Below, one piece after another: positions 49,931 through 58,775 of a stretch of DNA of 64,000 nt. Numbering within the stretch: position 1 is the stretch's first letter; each line of letters starts with the position of its first letter. This stretch comes from Bacteroidota bacterium (GTDB lineage: Bacteria > Bacteroidota > Bacteroidia > JACCXN01), in contig JACCXN010000009.1 in NCBI GenBank assembly GCA_013696965.1, forward strand, positions 135,754-199,753. The letters run 5' to 3'. The notes below the pieces were generated by a model. It had not been told where the DNA came from. It saw nothing but the letters and a program-made list of their open reading frames with translations, and did not search any database. A program made the position numbers and the translations under genes.

Positions 49931-51709
49931 CTAATCTATCCAATAATATGTTATTGCGAATGAAGAAAGAATCCACAAAAAGAGGTTAAACAAAGCTCCT
50001 GAGCGAAAAAAATCAGTGTACTTATATTTACCGGGTCCATAAATCATTGTATTTGTCTGGTAGCCTATAGGGGTTAGAAAACTCGTTGATGCAGCAAACA
50101 AAATGGTAAAAAGCATAGCTTTGGGATTAATATCCATGAATTTAGCCATGCTCAACGCAATGGGGCCAAGAAGCACAGCAGCGGCATTGTTGGATAAAAT
50201 TTCCGTTACTAAAGTAGTAGTTAAATAAAGCAGAGCCACCATAAAGAAAGGTCCTGAACTACCAGTAATACCTAATATTCCTTGGGCCAAATAAGTTGCA
50301 GCGCCTGATTTTTCAAGGGCAAGACCAAGAGGGATAATTCCTGCCAGAAGGAAAAATATCTGCCAATCCATTTCTTTATAGGCTTTTCTAATACTAATGC
50401 ATTTTGTTAAAAACATAACTACAACTCCGGCAAGAGCCCCTATCATTATATTTAAAACATCAAAGGTTGCAAGAGCAACTACAGCTACAATAATGCCAAC
50501 GCTAATAATCATTTTATTCTTTGGAAATTTTTTCTCCTCAAGCTCACTGATAATAATAAAATCTCTTGTGGATTGCAAAGCATCTAACCTGTCTTTTGAA
50601 CATTCAATAAGGAGAGAATCACCAAAACGCAGGGTAATATCCCGCAACTTTTTTTGTAGGGTTTCGCCATCACGTCTTACAGCTAAAGTATTTGCATTAT
50701 ACCTGCTTCTGAAACGCGCGTTCCTAATTGTTTTGCCATTTAAAAATGAATCAGGTGAAATAATGGCTTCGATTAATACCAAATCTTCATTTTTGAGCCA
50801 ATCGTCATATATATTCTGGCTGGCTTTTATTGAAATGCCAACAGCACCACTAACCTCAAGGAGTTTATATACATCTCCCTTTACCAGCAAAATATCACCT
50901 TCATTTAGGGTTTTTCTTTTTAATGGCAAATACCAAGGTACGCCTTCCCTTAAAACTTCCAGTACCTCAATATTGTATTTTTCGTCTAGCTGTATTTGTG
51001 ATAAAGTTTGACCAATAAAAGGAGAATCTGGTAAAATAATCATCTCGGTTAAGTATTCCTTTAATTCATAATCCTTACTAACAGGTTCTGGTTTTCTTCT
51101 TGCTGGAATTAAAAATCTTCCTATAAATGCCATGTATAAAATCCCTGAAAATAAAAAAACAATACCCAATTGAGAAAATTCGAACATAGAGAATGATCCA
51201 TAACCAGAATTTTTGGAAATTTCACTTATCAAAAGATTGGTTGAAGTTCCAATTAATGTGCAGGTTCCCCCGAGCATTGCTGCAAATGATAGGGGTATAA
51301 GTAATTTAGAAACACTTATATTCCTTGCATGAGCAACTTTTAAGGCTATTGGGATAAACACAGCAATTGCAGCTGTATTGTTGATAAATGCAGAAATTAT
51401 TCCCGTGCTTATCATCATTACAACAATGATTTGAACTTCACTCTTGCCAACAATTTTTAAAAGGTTATTACCCAGTAGGCTTACAACACCAGTATTCTGT
51501 AATCCTGCACTTAAAATTAACAGTGCTAAAACAGTTATAGTGGCGGAATTGCTGAACCCTGAAACGCCTTCCTCAGGCGTTAGTACACCTGATACCATGA
51601 GCAGAACCATAATAATCATAGAGGTTACATCTACACGAACAAGCTCGGTAACAAATAAAACCAAACCTATAACTATTATAGCCAGAACAGCTATAATTTC
51701 ATAACTCAT
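49931..51709 (-). CDS. SLC13/DASS family anion permease with two TrkA-C domains
   Basis: 592 aa. N- and C-terminal membrane halves flank a cytosolic insert (residues ~205-390) with two RCK_C/TrkA-C domains (DSPFIGQTLSQIQLDEKYNI; DSFLNGKTIRNARFRSRYNA). The membrane parts show SLC13 signatures: FINNTAAIAVFIPIA near 108, LLGGTCTLIGTSTNLL near 150 and EILSNNAAAVLLGPIA near 513. These carriers move dicarboxylates, sulfate or similar anions with sodium. Substrate not inferable. It converges with tyrS. Confidence 0.88.
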   Translation of the reverse strand: MSYEIIAVLAIIVIGLVLFVTELVRVDVTSMIIMVLLMVSGVLTPEEGVSGFSNSATITVLALLILSAGLQNTGVVSLLGNNLLKIVGKSEVQIIVVMMISTGIISAFINNTAAIAVFIPIALKVAHARNISVSKLLIPLSFAAMLGGTCTLIGTSTNLLISEISKNSGYGSFSMFEFSQLGIVFLFSGILYMAFIGRFLIPARRKPEPVSKDYELKEYLTEMIILPDSPFIGQTLSQIQLDEKYNIEVLEVLREGVPWYLPLKRKTLNEGDILLVKGDVYKLLEVSGAVGISIKASQNIYDDWLKNEDLVLIEAIISPDSFLNGKTIRNARFRSRYNANTLAVRRDGETLQKKLRDITLRFGDSLLIECSKDRLDALQSTRDFIIISELEEKKFPKNKMIISVGIIVAVVALATFDVLNIMIGALAGVVVMFLTKCISIRKAYKEMDWQIFFLLAGIIPLGLALEKSGAATYLAQGILGITGSSGPFFMVALLYLTTTLVTEILSNNAAAVLLGPIALSMAKFMDINPKAMLFTILFAASTSFLTPIGYQTNTMIYGPGKYKYTDFFRSGALFNLFLWILSSFAITYYWID

Positions 51710-51793
51710 AGAAGGAAGTTTTGCAATAAAAATTAATCAATATTCTAAAATTAACTATTTTTTCCATACAAGAATACTGTTTAAAACAAACTA

Positions 51794-52783
51794 CTATATC
51801 AAAAGATTGCATCCTCTAATATCGCTATGATCAAACCTTCCTAATACTTCAAATGTTCCGTCATCAAATGTTTTTCCTAAATCCTGGGTTGAGATAAACG
51901 AACAGGAATTAATATTTGCAAAGTCAATTACATTTATGCCCCCGGTTTTATAATTACTCAAAAATTCGAAAGGATCTTGAGTGTTTCGAATTAATATTTT
52001 CATCCAGGGAGGGCATCTAAAAACGCCATTACTCAAAGAATAAGCTTGTGAAAGAAGCTCTGTCATTCCATATTCAGAATGAATACCATGCACATTAAAA
52101 GCTTCGGATAAAATGCTATGAACCTCCTCACGAATCATTTCCTTTTTTCTTCCTTTCATTCCTCCAGTTTCTATAATAATGGTGGTTTTTAAACCATATT
52201 TAAACTCCTGGGCAAAATCAATCAACGCGAATGTAACTCCAAAAAGCAGCGTTTTTTGTCCCTTTGATTCTTGAATTTTTAGTTTTTCAATTAAATCACC
52301 TGTGTTATTGAGATAAAAACCACTATCAGGATTATTTGATCTTTCAATTAAATCCTTCACCATATATATTAGTGAAGAACCATCTCGTTCCAAATAGGAG
52401 GGAAGAAGAGCAAGAATGCAATAATCCGAAGGATCTCCATAGAATAATTTAAAGCAGTGAATGTAACTTTGTTTGTAAACAGAGAGATCTGAGATGTAAT
52501 GAGAACTTTGAATTGTGCTTGTTGTAGCGCTGCTTTTAAAAATAATTTCTTCATTCCTGGTTCCACTTACAATCTTTAATCTTTTAAAAAAATCTATTGG
52601 TAAAAAAGGAATTGCTAAAACATCTTTTACATTTTGGGGCGATTTACCCAATAAGGCACAAAATTTGTTGTATTCCAAATTGTTTAGATATTGATACTGA
52701 AATATTTTCAGGGCTGTTTCGTTAAAAGAATCAATATCATGTGGAAAAAAAATTTCCCTCGTATTTATTGTATTATCAGGCAA
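51794..52783 (-). CDS. LuxE/acyl-protein synthetase-like ANL-fold protein
   Basis: 329 aa. It resembles LuxE-type acyl-protein synthetases: LAIPFLPIDFFKRLKIVSG (residues ~55-73), SSATTSTIQSSHYI near 83-96 in place of the phosphate loop, LPSYLERDGSSLIYM, ETGGMKGRKKEM near 208 and the HSEYGMTELLSQAYS adenylation motif near 237-251. In Photobacterium LuxE activates fatty acids for the reductase; relatives in Bacteroidota occur in other contexts, including surface glycan modification. No lux genes are nearby, so the acyl substrate is open. Confidence 0.8.
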   Translation of the reverse strand: MPDNTINTREIFFPHDIDSFNETALKIFQYQYLNNLEYNKFCALLGKSPQNVKDVLAIPFLPIDFFKRLKIVSGTRNEEIIFKSSATTSTIQSSHYISDLSVYKQSYIHCFKLFYGDPSDYCILALLPSYLERDGSSLIYMVKDLIERSNNPDSGFYLNNTGDLIEKLKIQESKGQKTLLFGVTFALIDFAQEFKYGLKTTIIIETGGMKGRKKEMIREEVHSILSEAFNVHGIHSEYGMTELLSQAYSLSNGVFRCPPWMKILIRNTQDPFEFLSNYKTGGINVIDFANINSCSFISTQDLGKTFDDGTFEVLGRFDHSDIRGCNLLI

Positions 52784-52845
52784 AGTATTTAAGTTTTGAT
52801 AAATCCTTTAAAAATTTTAATTTTACTTCAATAAAAAACAATTGA

Positions 52846-53346
52846 ATGAATTTTTTCTCAAAAATACACTTTCTTCCCTTATTACTGCTAGTTATATCCT
52901 TAACTGGCTGTATGAAAAAAGTTGATTATCCCAATGAACCAATTGTCAAATTCAAGGAATTTGTTAGGTTTAATAACGATTCTGCATGGTTTGTATTTTC
53001 TTTCACTGATGGAGATGGAGACATTGGATTGAAAAGTAGTGACATTGATAAACCTTTTCATATAGAAGGTGAGCATTATTATAACTTTTATATGGATTAT
53101 TATGAAAAACAAAACGGGGAATTTGTAAAAATCACTTTAGCCATTCCATTTTCATACCGCATTCCCTATATCACTCCTGAAGGGAAAAACAAATCATTGC
53201 AAGGAGAGATTTTAGTACGAATTCCTTTTGAATATATGGACTCCTCATCCCCTTATGATACAATTAAATACGCTGCATTTATTTATGATAGAACCTTAAA
53301 TAAAAGCAACACAATTGAAACTCCCGAGATTGTTGTTCAAAAATAA
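52846..53346 (+). CDS. Putative lipoprotein of unknown function
   Basis: 166 aa. Lipoprotein signal peptide with lipobox LTGC (residues ~19-22), then a beta-rich mature part. The segment FSFTDGDGDIGL (~51-62) is an Asp/Gly-rich motif seen in a family of Bacteroidota surface lipoproteins; it could bind calcium. Divergent from the LuxE-like gene by 62 bp. I do not recognise a function. Confidence 0.7.
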   Translation: MNFFSKIHFLPLLLLVISLTGCMKKVDYPNEPIVKFKEFVRFNNDSAWFVFSFTDGDGDIGLKSSDIDKPFHIEGEHYYNFYMDYYEKQNGEFVKITLAIPFSYRIPYITPEGKNKSLQGEILVRIPFEYMDSSSPYDTIKYAAFIYDRTLNKSNTIETPEIVVQK

Positions 53347-53493
53347 TTACCAGCCCTTTATTAAACAGAAAAATTACCGGATTTTTTTGAAAACTTAGCC
53401 ATTTCCCTGCAATTATTGGCATTTTGAAATCAGTCTCATTTTAGTTATATTTAAGTATAATTTAATCAAATTATTAATCTTAAATATATTAAA

Positions 53494-53973
53494 ATGGAAA
53501 ACACGGCATACATTGGTTTAGAAGTAGAATCCCTTAAGGGTCTGTCCTACAAATTGAACGACTTACTTTGCAATTATCAATTGTTCTACATGAACCTTAG
53601 AGGTTTTCATTGGAATATAAAAGGGGACAAATTCTTTGAACTTCATGCTAAATTTGAAGAACTGTACAACGATTCATTAGAGAAAATCGATGTGATTGCT
53701 GAAAGAATCAAAACCCTTGGTTTTACCCCAACCCATGCATTTTCTGATTATATAGAAATTTCTAAAGTAAAAGAAGTGAAAAACCTTGGTGATGGAAAAG
53801 CTGCTGTTGAATCGATTTTAGATTCTCTTAAAATTATAATTTCTATTGAAAGAGAAGTGCTTGAATTTTCAGTTGAGGCAAATGACGAAGGCACTAATGC
53901 CTTAATGAGTGATTATTTAAGGGGTCTGGAAAAACATGTATGGATGTTTAATGCTTATTTGGGAGAAAAATAA
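53494..53973 (+). CDS. dps: Dps family DNA-binding ferritin-like protein
   Basis: 159 aa, usual length. Dps dodecamers store iron and consume hydrogen peroxide, protecting DNA. The intersubunit ferroxidase ligands are visible in the segment from RGFHWNIKG (histidine) through FFELHAKFEELYND (histidine, aspartate/glutamate) at about residues 31-57. The C-terminal helix ends EKHVWMFNAYLGEK. No lysine-rich N-terminal tail, so direct DNA binding is doubtful. It stands alone on the plus strand. Confidence 0.93.
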   Translation: MENTAYIGLEVESLKGLSYKLNDLLCNYQLFYMNLRGFHWNIKGDKFFELHAKFEELYNDSLEKIDVIAERIKTLGFTPTHAFSDYIEISKVKEVKNLGDGKAAVESILDSLKIIISIEREVLEFSVEANDEGTNALMSDYLRGLEKHVWMFNAYLGEK

Positions 53974-54158
53974 TTTTTAACGAATTTGTATTTCATTTGA
54001 TTACCCCCTGAATTAGCATTGGTATACTGTTAAGTATTGATGTAAATTATCACGAAAAGACTTTTTTTGAGTATCCCATTTTATTGTTTCATATTAATTT
54101 GACAAAAAAAATGGAACACTCCCACTTTTCTGGATGTTTAACCTCAATACTTAACTGA

Positions 54159-56117
54159 TTATACAGGCTTTTCAACCCAATCTCCATGAATCTTTATTAA
54201 ATCAACCAGGGCATCCACAGCCTCTACCGAAGCAATATTCTTTTTAACAACTTCCCTTCCTTTGTAAAGGGTTATTTTACCAACACCCGTTCCTACATAA
54301 CCATAATCTGCATCAGCCATTTCTCCTGGCCCATTTACTATGCATCCCATGATTCCTATTTTTATCCCTTTAAGATGGTCTGTTACCTGCCGAATACGTG
54401 CAGTGGTTTCTTGTAAATCAAACAAAGTTCTTCCACAAGAAGGACAGGAAATATACTCGGTTTTAGAAATCCTTGTTCTCGTTGCTTGAAGAATATTAAA
54501 TGCTGTATTATTTACATTTTTAAGGCTGCCGCAATCAATTGTCTGAATCCATATTCCATCTCCGAATCCATCAATAAACAAAGAGCCTATATCAGTTCCT
54601 GAATAAAGTTGTAGATTTTCCTCGGTTAGCTGCTTATAATTTCTCCTTATTATTACGGGTTGTGAATTTTCCAATTCATTCAAAAGGAAAAAGAATGCTC
54701 TTTGCTCAGCCATACCATGTTTGGAAAAAGTATCGGCAATCAGAACTGCGGTGTTATCATTCTTAATTTGATTTAAAAACTCACTGCTAATGGTATGAAC
54801 ATCTATAAGAATAAAATTTAATACAGTTGAATGACGCTCAGAAGAAAAATAGTCATTCCAGGAAAAAACAGGATACGCTCCTGGTTTATTAGCAAAAGAT
54901 TTTTTCCAGGTTCCGGCATTATATATTATTCCAAGAGTTCCTGGAGTTTCAAAATCTATTTTATTCTCACCGGCATAAATAAAATCGCAGGCAGAATCTG
55001 CAATATTCCATTTATCAAGAGCAACAGAATAATTATAACCTACAGCAAATAAAGATGCCGCAGTAATTTTCTCTTTATGGCTAAAATCCGCAATTACTCT
55101 TGGAACATTTGATCCGCCAATATTTAATATTTCCCTTGTTTTTCTTTTGCGATATTCAAAAGGATTGTGAATTTCTAATGCCTTTTTATGTACTACTAAT
55201 TCCTTAATTGAGCCACTTCTAGGTTTAATATATCTTTCTATGAGAGCCTTGGCAATAGGAATTTCAAATTCTGGTTCTTCAGTTAAAGAAACCCTAACTG
55301 TGTCCCCTATTCCATCCTCAAGAAGGGCTCCAATTCCAACTGCAGATTTAATCCTTCCGTCTTCTCCCTCCCCTGCTTCAGTTACTCCTAAATGCAAAGG
55401 ATAGTTCATCCCAAACTCCATCATTTTATTAACCAAAAGCCGGTAAGCTTGAACCATAACCTGGGTATTGCTGGCTTTCATGGACAATACAATGTCATAA
55501 TAATTATGATCTTCACAAATCCTCAAAAATTCCAATGCTGATTCCACCATTCCAAGGGGAGTATCTCCATAACGGTTTAAAATCCTATCCGAAAGTGAAC
55601 CATGATTGGTTCCTATTCGCATGGCAGTACCATATTCCTTACAGATTTTAACAAGGGGAACAAACCGTTGGCGAATCCTCTCTAATTCTGCATTGTAAGC
55701 ACTATTGGTGTATTCTATTACCTGAAATTTTTTCTTGTCAACATAATTACCTGGATTTACTCTTACTTTTTCTACAATACGTGCTGCAAGTTCAGCAGCA
55801 TTAGGGGTAAAATGAATATCAGCAACAAGGGGGGTATTATATCCTCTTTTGATTAATTCCTTTTTTATGTTTTCCAGATTCCTGGCCTCGTTCATGCTCG
55901 GTGCTGTAATCCTTACCAGTTCACAGCCGGCCTCTATCATTCGAATTGATTGTTCAACAGTTGCAAAAGTATCCATGGTATCAGTGGTAGTCATGGATTG
56001 AATACGAATTGGATTATCTCCACCTATAGCCAAATTTCCTACCTTGACTACACGTGTCTTAAAACGTGAATATGCATTTAAATCATTACAGTACTGGTTG
56101 GAGGGAATGGTTTTCAT
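54159..56117 (-). CDS. ispG: 4-hydroxy-3-methylbut-2-en-1-yl diphosphate synthase (long form)
   Basis: 652 aa, the long IspG form of Bacteroidota, chlamydiae and plants, with an extra domain (residues ~270-540) between the N-terminal TIM barrel and the C-terminal 4Fe-4S domain. It makes HMBPP, the penultimate step of the non-mevalonate pathway; ispD at the start of the window is in the same route. Visible parts: RIQSMTTTDTMDT near 38, the ADIHFTPN motif near 98, and the cluster cysteines in SCPSCGRTLFDL and GIMGCIVNGPGEM near the end. A good -7 box precedes it. Confidence 0.96.
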   Translation of the reverse strand: MKTIPSNQYCNDLNAYSRFKTRVVKVGNLAIGGDNPIRIQSMTTTDTMDTFATVEQSIRMIEAGCELVRITAPSMNEARNLENIKKELIKRGYNTPLVADIHFTPNAAELAARIVEKVRVNPGNYVDKKKFQVIEYTNSAYNAELERIRQRFVPLVKICKEYGTAMRIGTNHGSLSDRILNRYGDTPLGMVESALEFLRICEDHNYYDIVLSMKASNTQVMVQAYRLLVNKMMEFGMNYPLHLGVTEAGEGEDGRIKSAVGIGALLEDGIGDTVRVSLTEEPEFEIPIAKALIERYIKPRSGSIKELVVHKKALEIHNPFEYRKRKTREILNIGGSNVPRVIADFSHKEKITAASLFAVGYNYSVALDKWNIADSACDFIYAGENKIDFETPGTLGIIYNAGTWKKSFANKPGAYPVFSWNDYFSSERHSTVLNFILIDVHTISSEFLNQIKNDNTAVLIADTFSKHGMAEQRAFFFLLNELENSQPVIIRRNYKQLTEENLQLYSGTDIGSLFIDGFGDGIWIQTIDCGSLKNVNNTAFNILQATRTRISKTEYISCPSCGRTLFDLQETTARIRQVTDHLKGIKIGIMGCIVNGPGEMADADYGYVGTGVGKITLYKGREVVKKNIASVEAVDALVDLIKIHGDWVEKPV

Positions 56118-56134
56118 TTTCTTGCTTTAACATA

Positions 56135-56142
56135 CAAAGGTA
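56135..56142 (-). promoter_or_regulatory. Bacteroidota -7 promoter box of ispG
   Basis: The minus strand reads TACCTTTG (TAnnTTTG), 17 bp before the ispG start codon. The -33 element is not clear. Confidence 0.5.
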
Positions 56143-56288
56143 TTAAAAGAAGCTTTTATAGAAAACGATATTTTGAGCAATTGTTGTCAATTAAAATTTG
56201 ACAACTAAATAAATGGATTAAAATGGGTTAACAAATTTCAGGCTTTTTGATTTTAATTTCAATCCAATTTTTATGATTGTAAATTGGT

Positions 56289-56645
56289 TTAACTTCTTCT
56301 TATTTCTTCCATTCTTTCCTGTCTTATTAGTTTTCCCGATGAATCATAATACAAAGCAAAACGATCAAGCCTTCTTTTTACCACTAAAATATAAGCAGAA
56401 TCCCCCTTATCACCCACTTCGCAATTAACTCTGTAAACTTCTTCAATTTCCCATTTTCTAAACTCTCCATTTGACACTACTCTTTGAACGCCTTCAGGCA
56501 ATTCATCCGCATTTATCCTTATAACGGCCTTTCTATCATCAAAAGTTTTTTCTTTTTGCTCAAAATCAATACTTTCATTGCTGTTTTGTGCCTTTAAAAA
56601 AGGAAATGAAAAGACAAACACAAGTAAAAACAACATCTGTTTCAT
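56289..56645 (-). CDS. Small secreted PepSY-like protein (paralogue A)
   Basis: 118 aa with a signal peptide (MKQMLFLLVFVFSFPFLKA). The mature part matches the PepSY-like/BLIP fold: ADELPEGVQRVV, then FRKWEIEEVYRV and SGKLIRQERMEEI. It is a paralogue of the gene 78 bp upstream (56724) with the same order of motifs, so the two arose by tandem duplication. Function unknown; such proteins are found in the periplasm, some near two-component systems. Confidence 0.75.
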   Translation of the reverse strand: MKQMLFLLVFVFSFPFLKAQNSNESIDFEQKEKTFDDRKAVIRINADELPEGVQRVVSNGEFRKWEIEEVYRVNCEVGDKGDSAYILVVKRRLDRFALYYDSSGKLIRQERMEEIRRS

Positions 56646-56674
56646 GCTCTATTTTTTTAGTTAATTGCTATTTG

Positions 56675-56714
56675 AAAATAAAAACAACAGGTACGGAATA
56701 ATCCGCACCTGTTG
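56675..56714 (-). terminator. Rho-independent terminator between the two PepSY-like genes
   Basis: On the minus strand CAACAGGTGCGG and CCGTACCTGTTG form a 12-bp stem with one G-T pair and a 6-nt loop (56685-56714), followed by a T-rich run to 56675. It should end most transcripts from 56724, leaving reduced read-through to 56289. Confidence 0.88.
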
Positions 56715-56723
56715 AATATTGAA

Positions 56724-57050
56724 TTACTTATTACCAGGTTTCATTCCACCCTCAACATCTTCTTGTCTTACAAGTTTTCCGTCTTCTGAAAAATGTAAAA
56801 TTTTAGTCTCTTCCCCTCTTTTTACTCTTACGGCATAATCACCTACCCCTTCTTCTATTTCATAAGCCTGTTCAATTTCCCATTCCCTGAATTCCTCTGT
56901 TTGCAAAGTAGTTTGCACCTCATTAGGAAGATCTTCCCTATCAATGGTTGTCATTTCCTGCTGCTGTTGCTGCATGTTCTGATCTTGTTGGGCATAACTA
57001 AAGCCTATTGTGGCTACTGCCATACTTATTATCATTACTATCTTTTTCAT
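56724..57050 (-). CDS. Small secreted PepSY-like protein (paralogue B)
   Basis: 108 aa with a signal peptide (MKKIVMIISMAVATIGFSYAQ). A Gln/Met-rich stretch (residues ~22-34) precedes the PepSY-like part: REDLPNEVQTTL, FREWEIEQAYEI, GDYAVRVKRG, DGKLVRQEDVEGG. It is clearly related to the gene at 56289. It ends with a strong terminator, so it can be expressed alone. Function unknown. Confidence 0.78.
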   Translation of the reverse strand: MKKIVMIISMAVATIGFSYAQQDQNMQQQQQEMTTIDREDLPNEVQTTLQTEEFREWEIEQAYEIEEGVGDYAVRVKRGEETKILHFSEDGKLVRQEDVEGGMKPGNK

Positions 57051-57420
57051 TTTTCTTTTTTTTAAATGGATAAATAATTATTATGCTAAATACCATTTGA
57101 AAAATTATGCCATTTAAACAAACTTGGCCACAGTGGACTTTAGGCCTTAAACAACATTCCATTTGAGTCCAAAAAGAGAACATAATTCCAAAAAAGGGAA
57201 AGCACGGTTTGTATTCAATATGATTTGAAAAAAAACAAGATCCACTATATTAAGCCTTCATTAGGATTTGTAAATCCAAACTGATTAAAAACTTTTGTTT
57301 GGTGTGAAAAACAGCATGGCAAGCGTTTAAGAAGCTGACAAAGAAAAACTCAGAATAAATTCAAAATCCAAACAGGTTTTTACTTTCTTTACGTTTACAT
57401 TAAACATTAAATTCAATTTT
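57051..57420. other. Divergent intergenic region, weak promoter-like sequence only
   Basis: 370 bp between the PepSY-like gene (-) and the DUF4837 gene (+). TACGTTTA at about 57390-57397 is a near match to the -7 box before the DUF4837 gene. No reading frame or RNA-like structure was recognised. Confidence 0.35.
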
Positions 57421-58416
57421 ATGCTACGTATTTTATTCTTTTTATTGATTCTGATTTCATTTATTTCCTGCGGTGACAAAACCTATTTACCACAATCAAC
57501 AGGCAAAACAGGTGAATTGTTGGTAGTAATAAATGACAAGAATCTTGAAACAGAGGCTGGAAAGAGTATAAAAAACATTTTTGGTCAATACCAAAATGGA
57601 CTTCCTCAGGAAGAAACTGTATTTACTGTAATCCCATTTCCGGAAAATGCTTTTAGTAAAATTTTACAAAGGCATCAGAATATTTTTATTGCCGATATTT
57701 CCAGCAAAAACACCCTATCCAGCTTTTCTGTAAAAAAAAATGTATGGGCCGAAAATCAATTGTATTTAAAAGTTTCCGCTCCTGATGATTCAGCTTTTGC
57801 TGACATCCTTTTTAAAAACAGGGAGCTTCTTTTGGGTTATTTTCTGGAAATTGAATTAGAGCGTCTTGGGAACACAATTAAAAAAGCACAAAACAAGCCT
57901 GTTCAGAAACAGCTTATGGACAATCATCAAATAGACTTGCTAATACCAAAAGGATACAATATTGTAATGGATACCTTAAATTTTGTTTGGCTAAAATATG
58001 ATACCGAAAAATCATCCGGTGGGAATATGCATCAGGTTAATAGAAACTTACTTTTATACTACCAGGACTATACCAGCGAAAGCATGTTTAACCTTGATTT
58101 CCTTTTGAATTTCCAGGATTCAATTACAAAAAAATATGTACAGGGCCCCACAATAGGTTCTTATATGAAAACAGTTGAGCAATATCCTGTCCACAAAAAA
58201 CCTTTTAATCTAAATGGAAATTATGCTGTTGAACTAAGAGGGCTTTGGCACCTACAAGGCGATTTTATGGGAGGGCCATTTTTGAACTACTCAACTGTGG
58301 ATACAACAAATAATAAACTTATATCCATGGTTTCATTTATTTATGCCCCAAATTTCGATAAAAGGGAATATTTAAGGGAGTTGGAAGCTATAATGCGAAC
58401 AGTTCATATTAAATAA
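57421..58416 (+). CDS. DUF4837 family lipoprotein
   Basis: 331 aa. Lipoprotein signal with lipobox ISFISC (cysteine near residue 17) followed by GDKTYLPQSTGKTGELLVVI, the conserved DUF4837 start. Other family marks are IPFPENAFSKILQRHQNIFI near residue 77 and GNYAVELRGLWHLQGDFMGGPFLNY near 271, where many members are best conserved. The family is confined mostly to Bacteroidota and has no known function. It is the last core-type gene before the insertion sequence. Confidence 0.88.
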   Translation: MLRILFFLLILISFISCGDKTYLPQSTGKTGELLVVINDKNLETEAGKSIKNIFGQYQNGLPQEETVFTVIPFPENAFSKILQRHQNIFIADISSKNTLSSFSVKKNVWAENQLYLKVSAPDDSAFADILFKNRELLLGYFLEIELERLGNTIKKAQNKPVQKQLMDNHQIDLLIPKGYNIVMDTLNFVWLKYDTEKSSGGNMHQVNRNLLLYYQDYTSESMFNLDFLLNFQDSITKKYVQGPTIGSYMKTVEQYPVHKKPFNLNGNYAVELRGLWHLQGDFMGGPFLNYSTVDTTNNKLISMVSFIYAPNFDKREYLRELEAIMRTVHIK

Positions 58417-58662
58417 AACAGATTGAATTACTGCGATTTTAACTTTTAATTATTGATAAAACAGGAAATTGCTAAAATGTCACTGCCAATTAAATGCAAA
58501 CATGGAAAGTAAACTCTATTTCAGTATTAGAAGAATATGGGTGTTGAATAAGTAGTAAAAACATTTATTTATCTCTATTGATTAGTTACAGAAATTAATA
58601 GGCTTTTCTTTTAATTGTTCTTGATCCAATTAAAATCCAAAAAAAAAGCGCCTCGAAATTTT
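58417..58662. other. Intergenic stretch left of the insertion sequence, nothing found
   Basis: 246 bp, A/T-rich. The last bases CCTCGAAATTTT together with the GAGG of the element form a small palindrome at the left junction. No other structure seen. Confidence 0.4.
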
Positions 58663-58678
58663 GAGGCCACTGAAAAAG
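58663..58678 (+). repeat. Left terminal inverted repeat of the IS1182-family element
   Basis: GAGGCCACTGAAAAAG, identical to the reverse complement of 60392-60407. Beyond these 16 bases the two ends diverge. Confidence 0.92.
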
Positions 58679-58702
58679 TCTTTTTAAGAATTAAATGTTA
58701 AT

Positions 58703-58743
58703 AAAAGGGAGTAGAAACGCAAGTTTATCTACTCCCTTTTTTG
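58703..58743 (+). terminator. Terminator inside the left end of the IS, before the transposase
   Basis: AAAAGGGAGTAGA (58703-58715) pairs perfectly with TCTACTCCCTTTT (58728-58740), 13 bp with a 12-nt loop and a T-run. Lying between the inverted repeat and the transposase start at 58776, it would stop transcription entering from outside. It also overlaps the upstream part of the frame that precedes the chosen start. Confidence 0.85.
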
Positions 58744-58775
58744 TATTTTGTATCAGATTCAAAAGCCTAATATAC

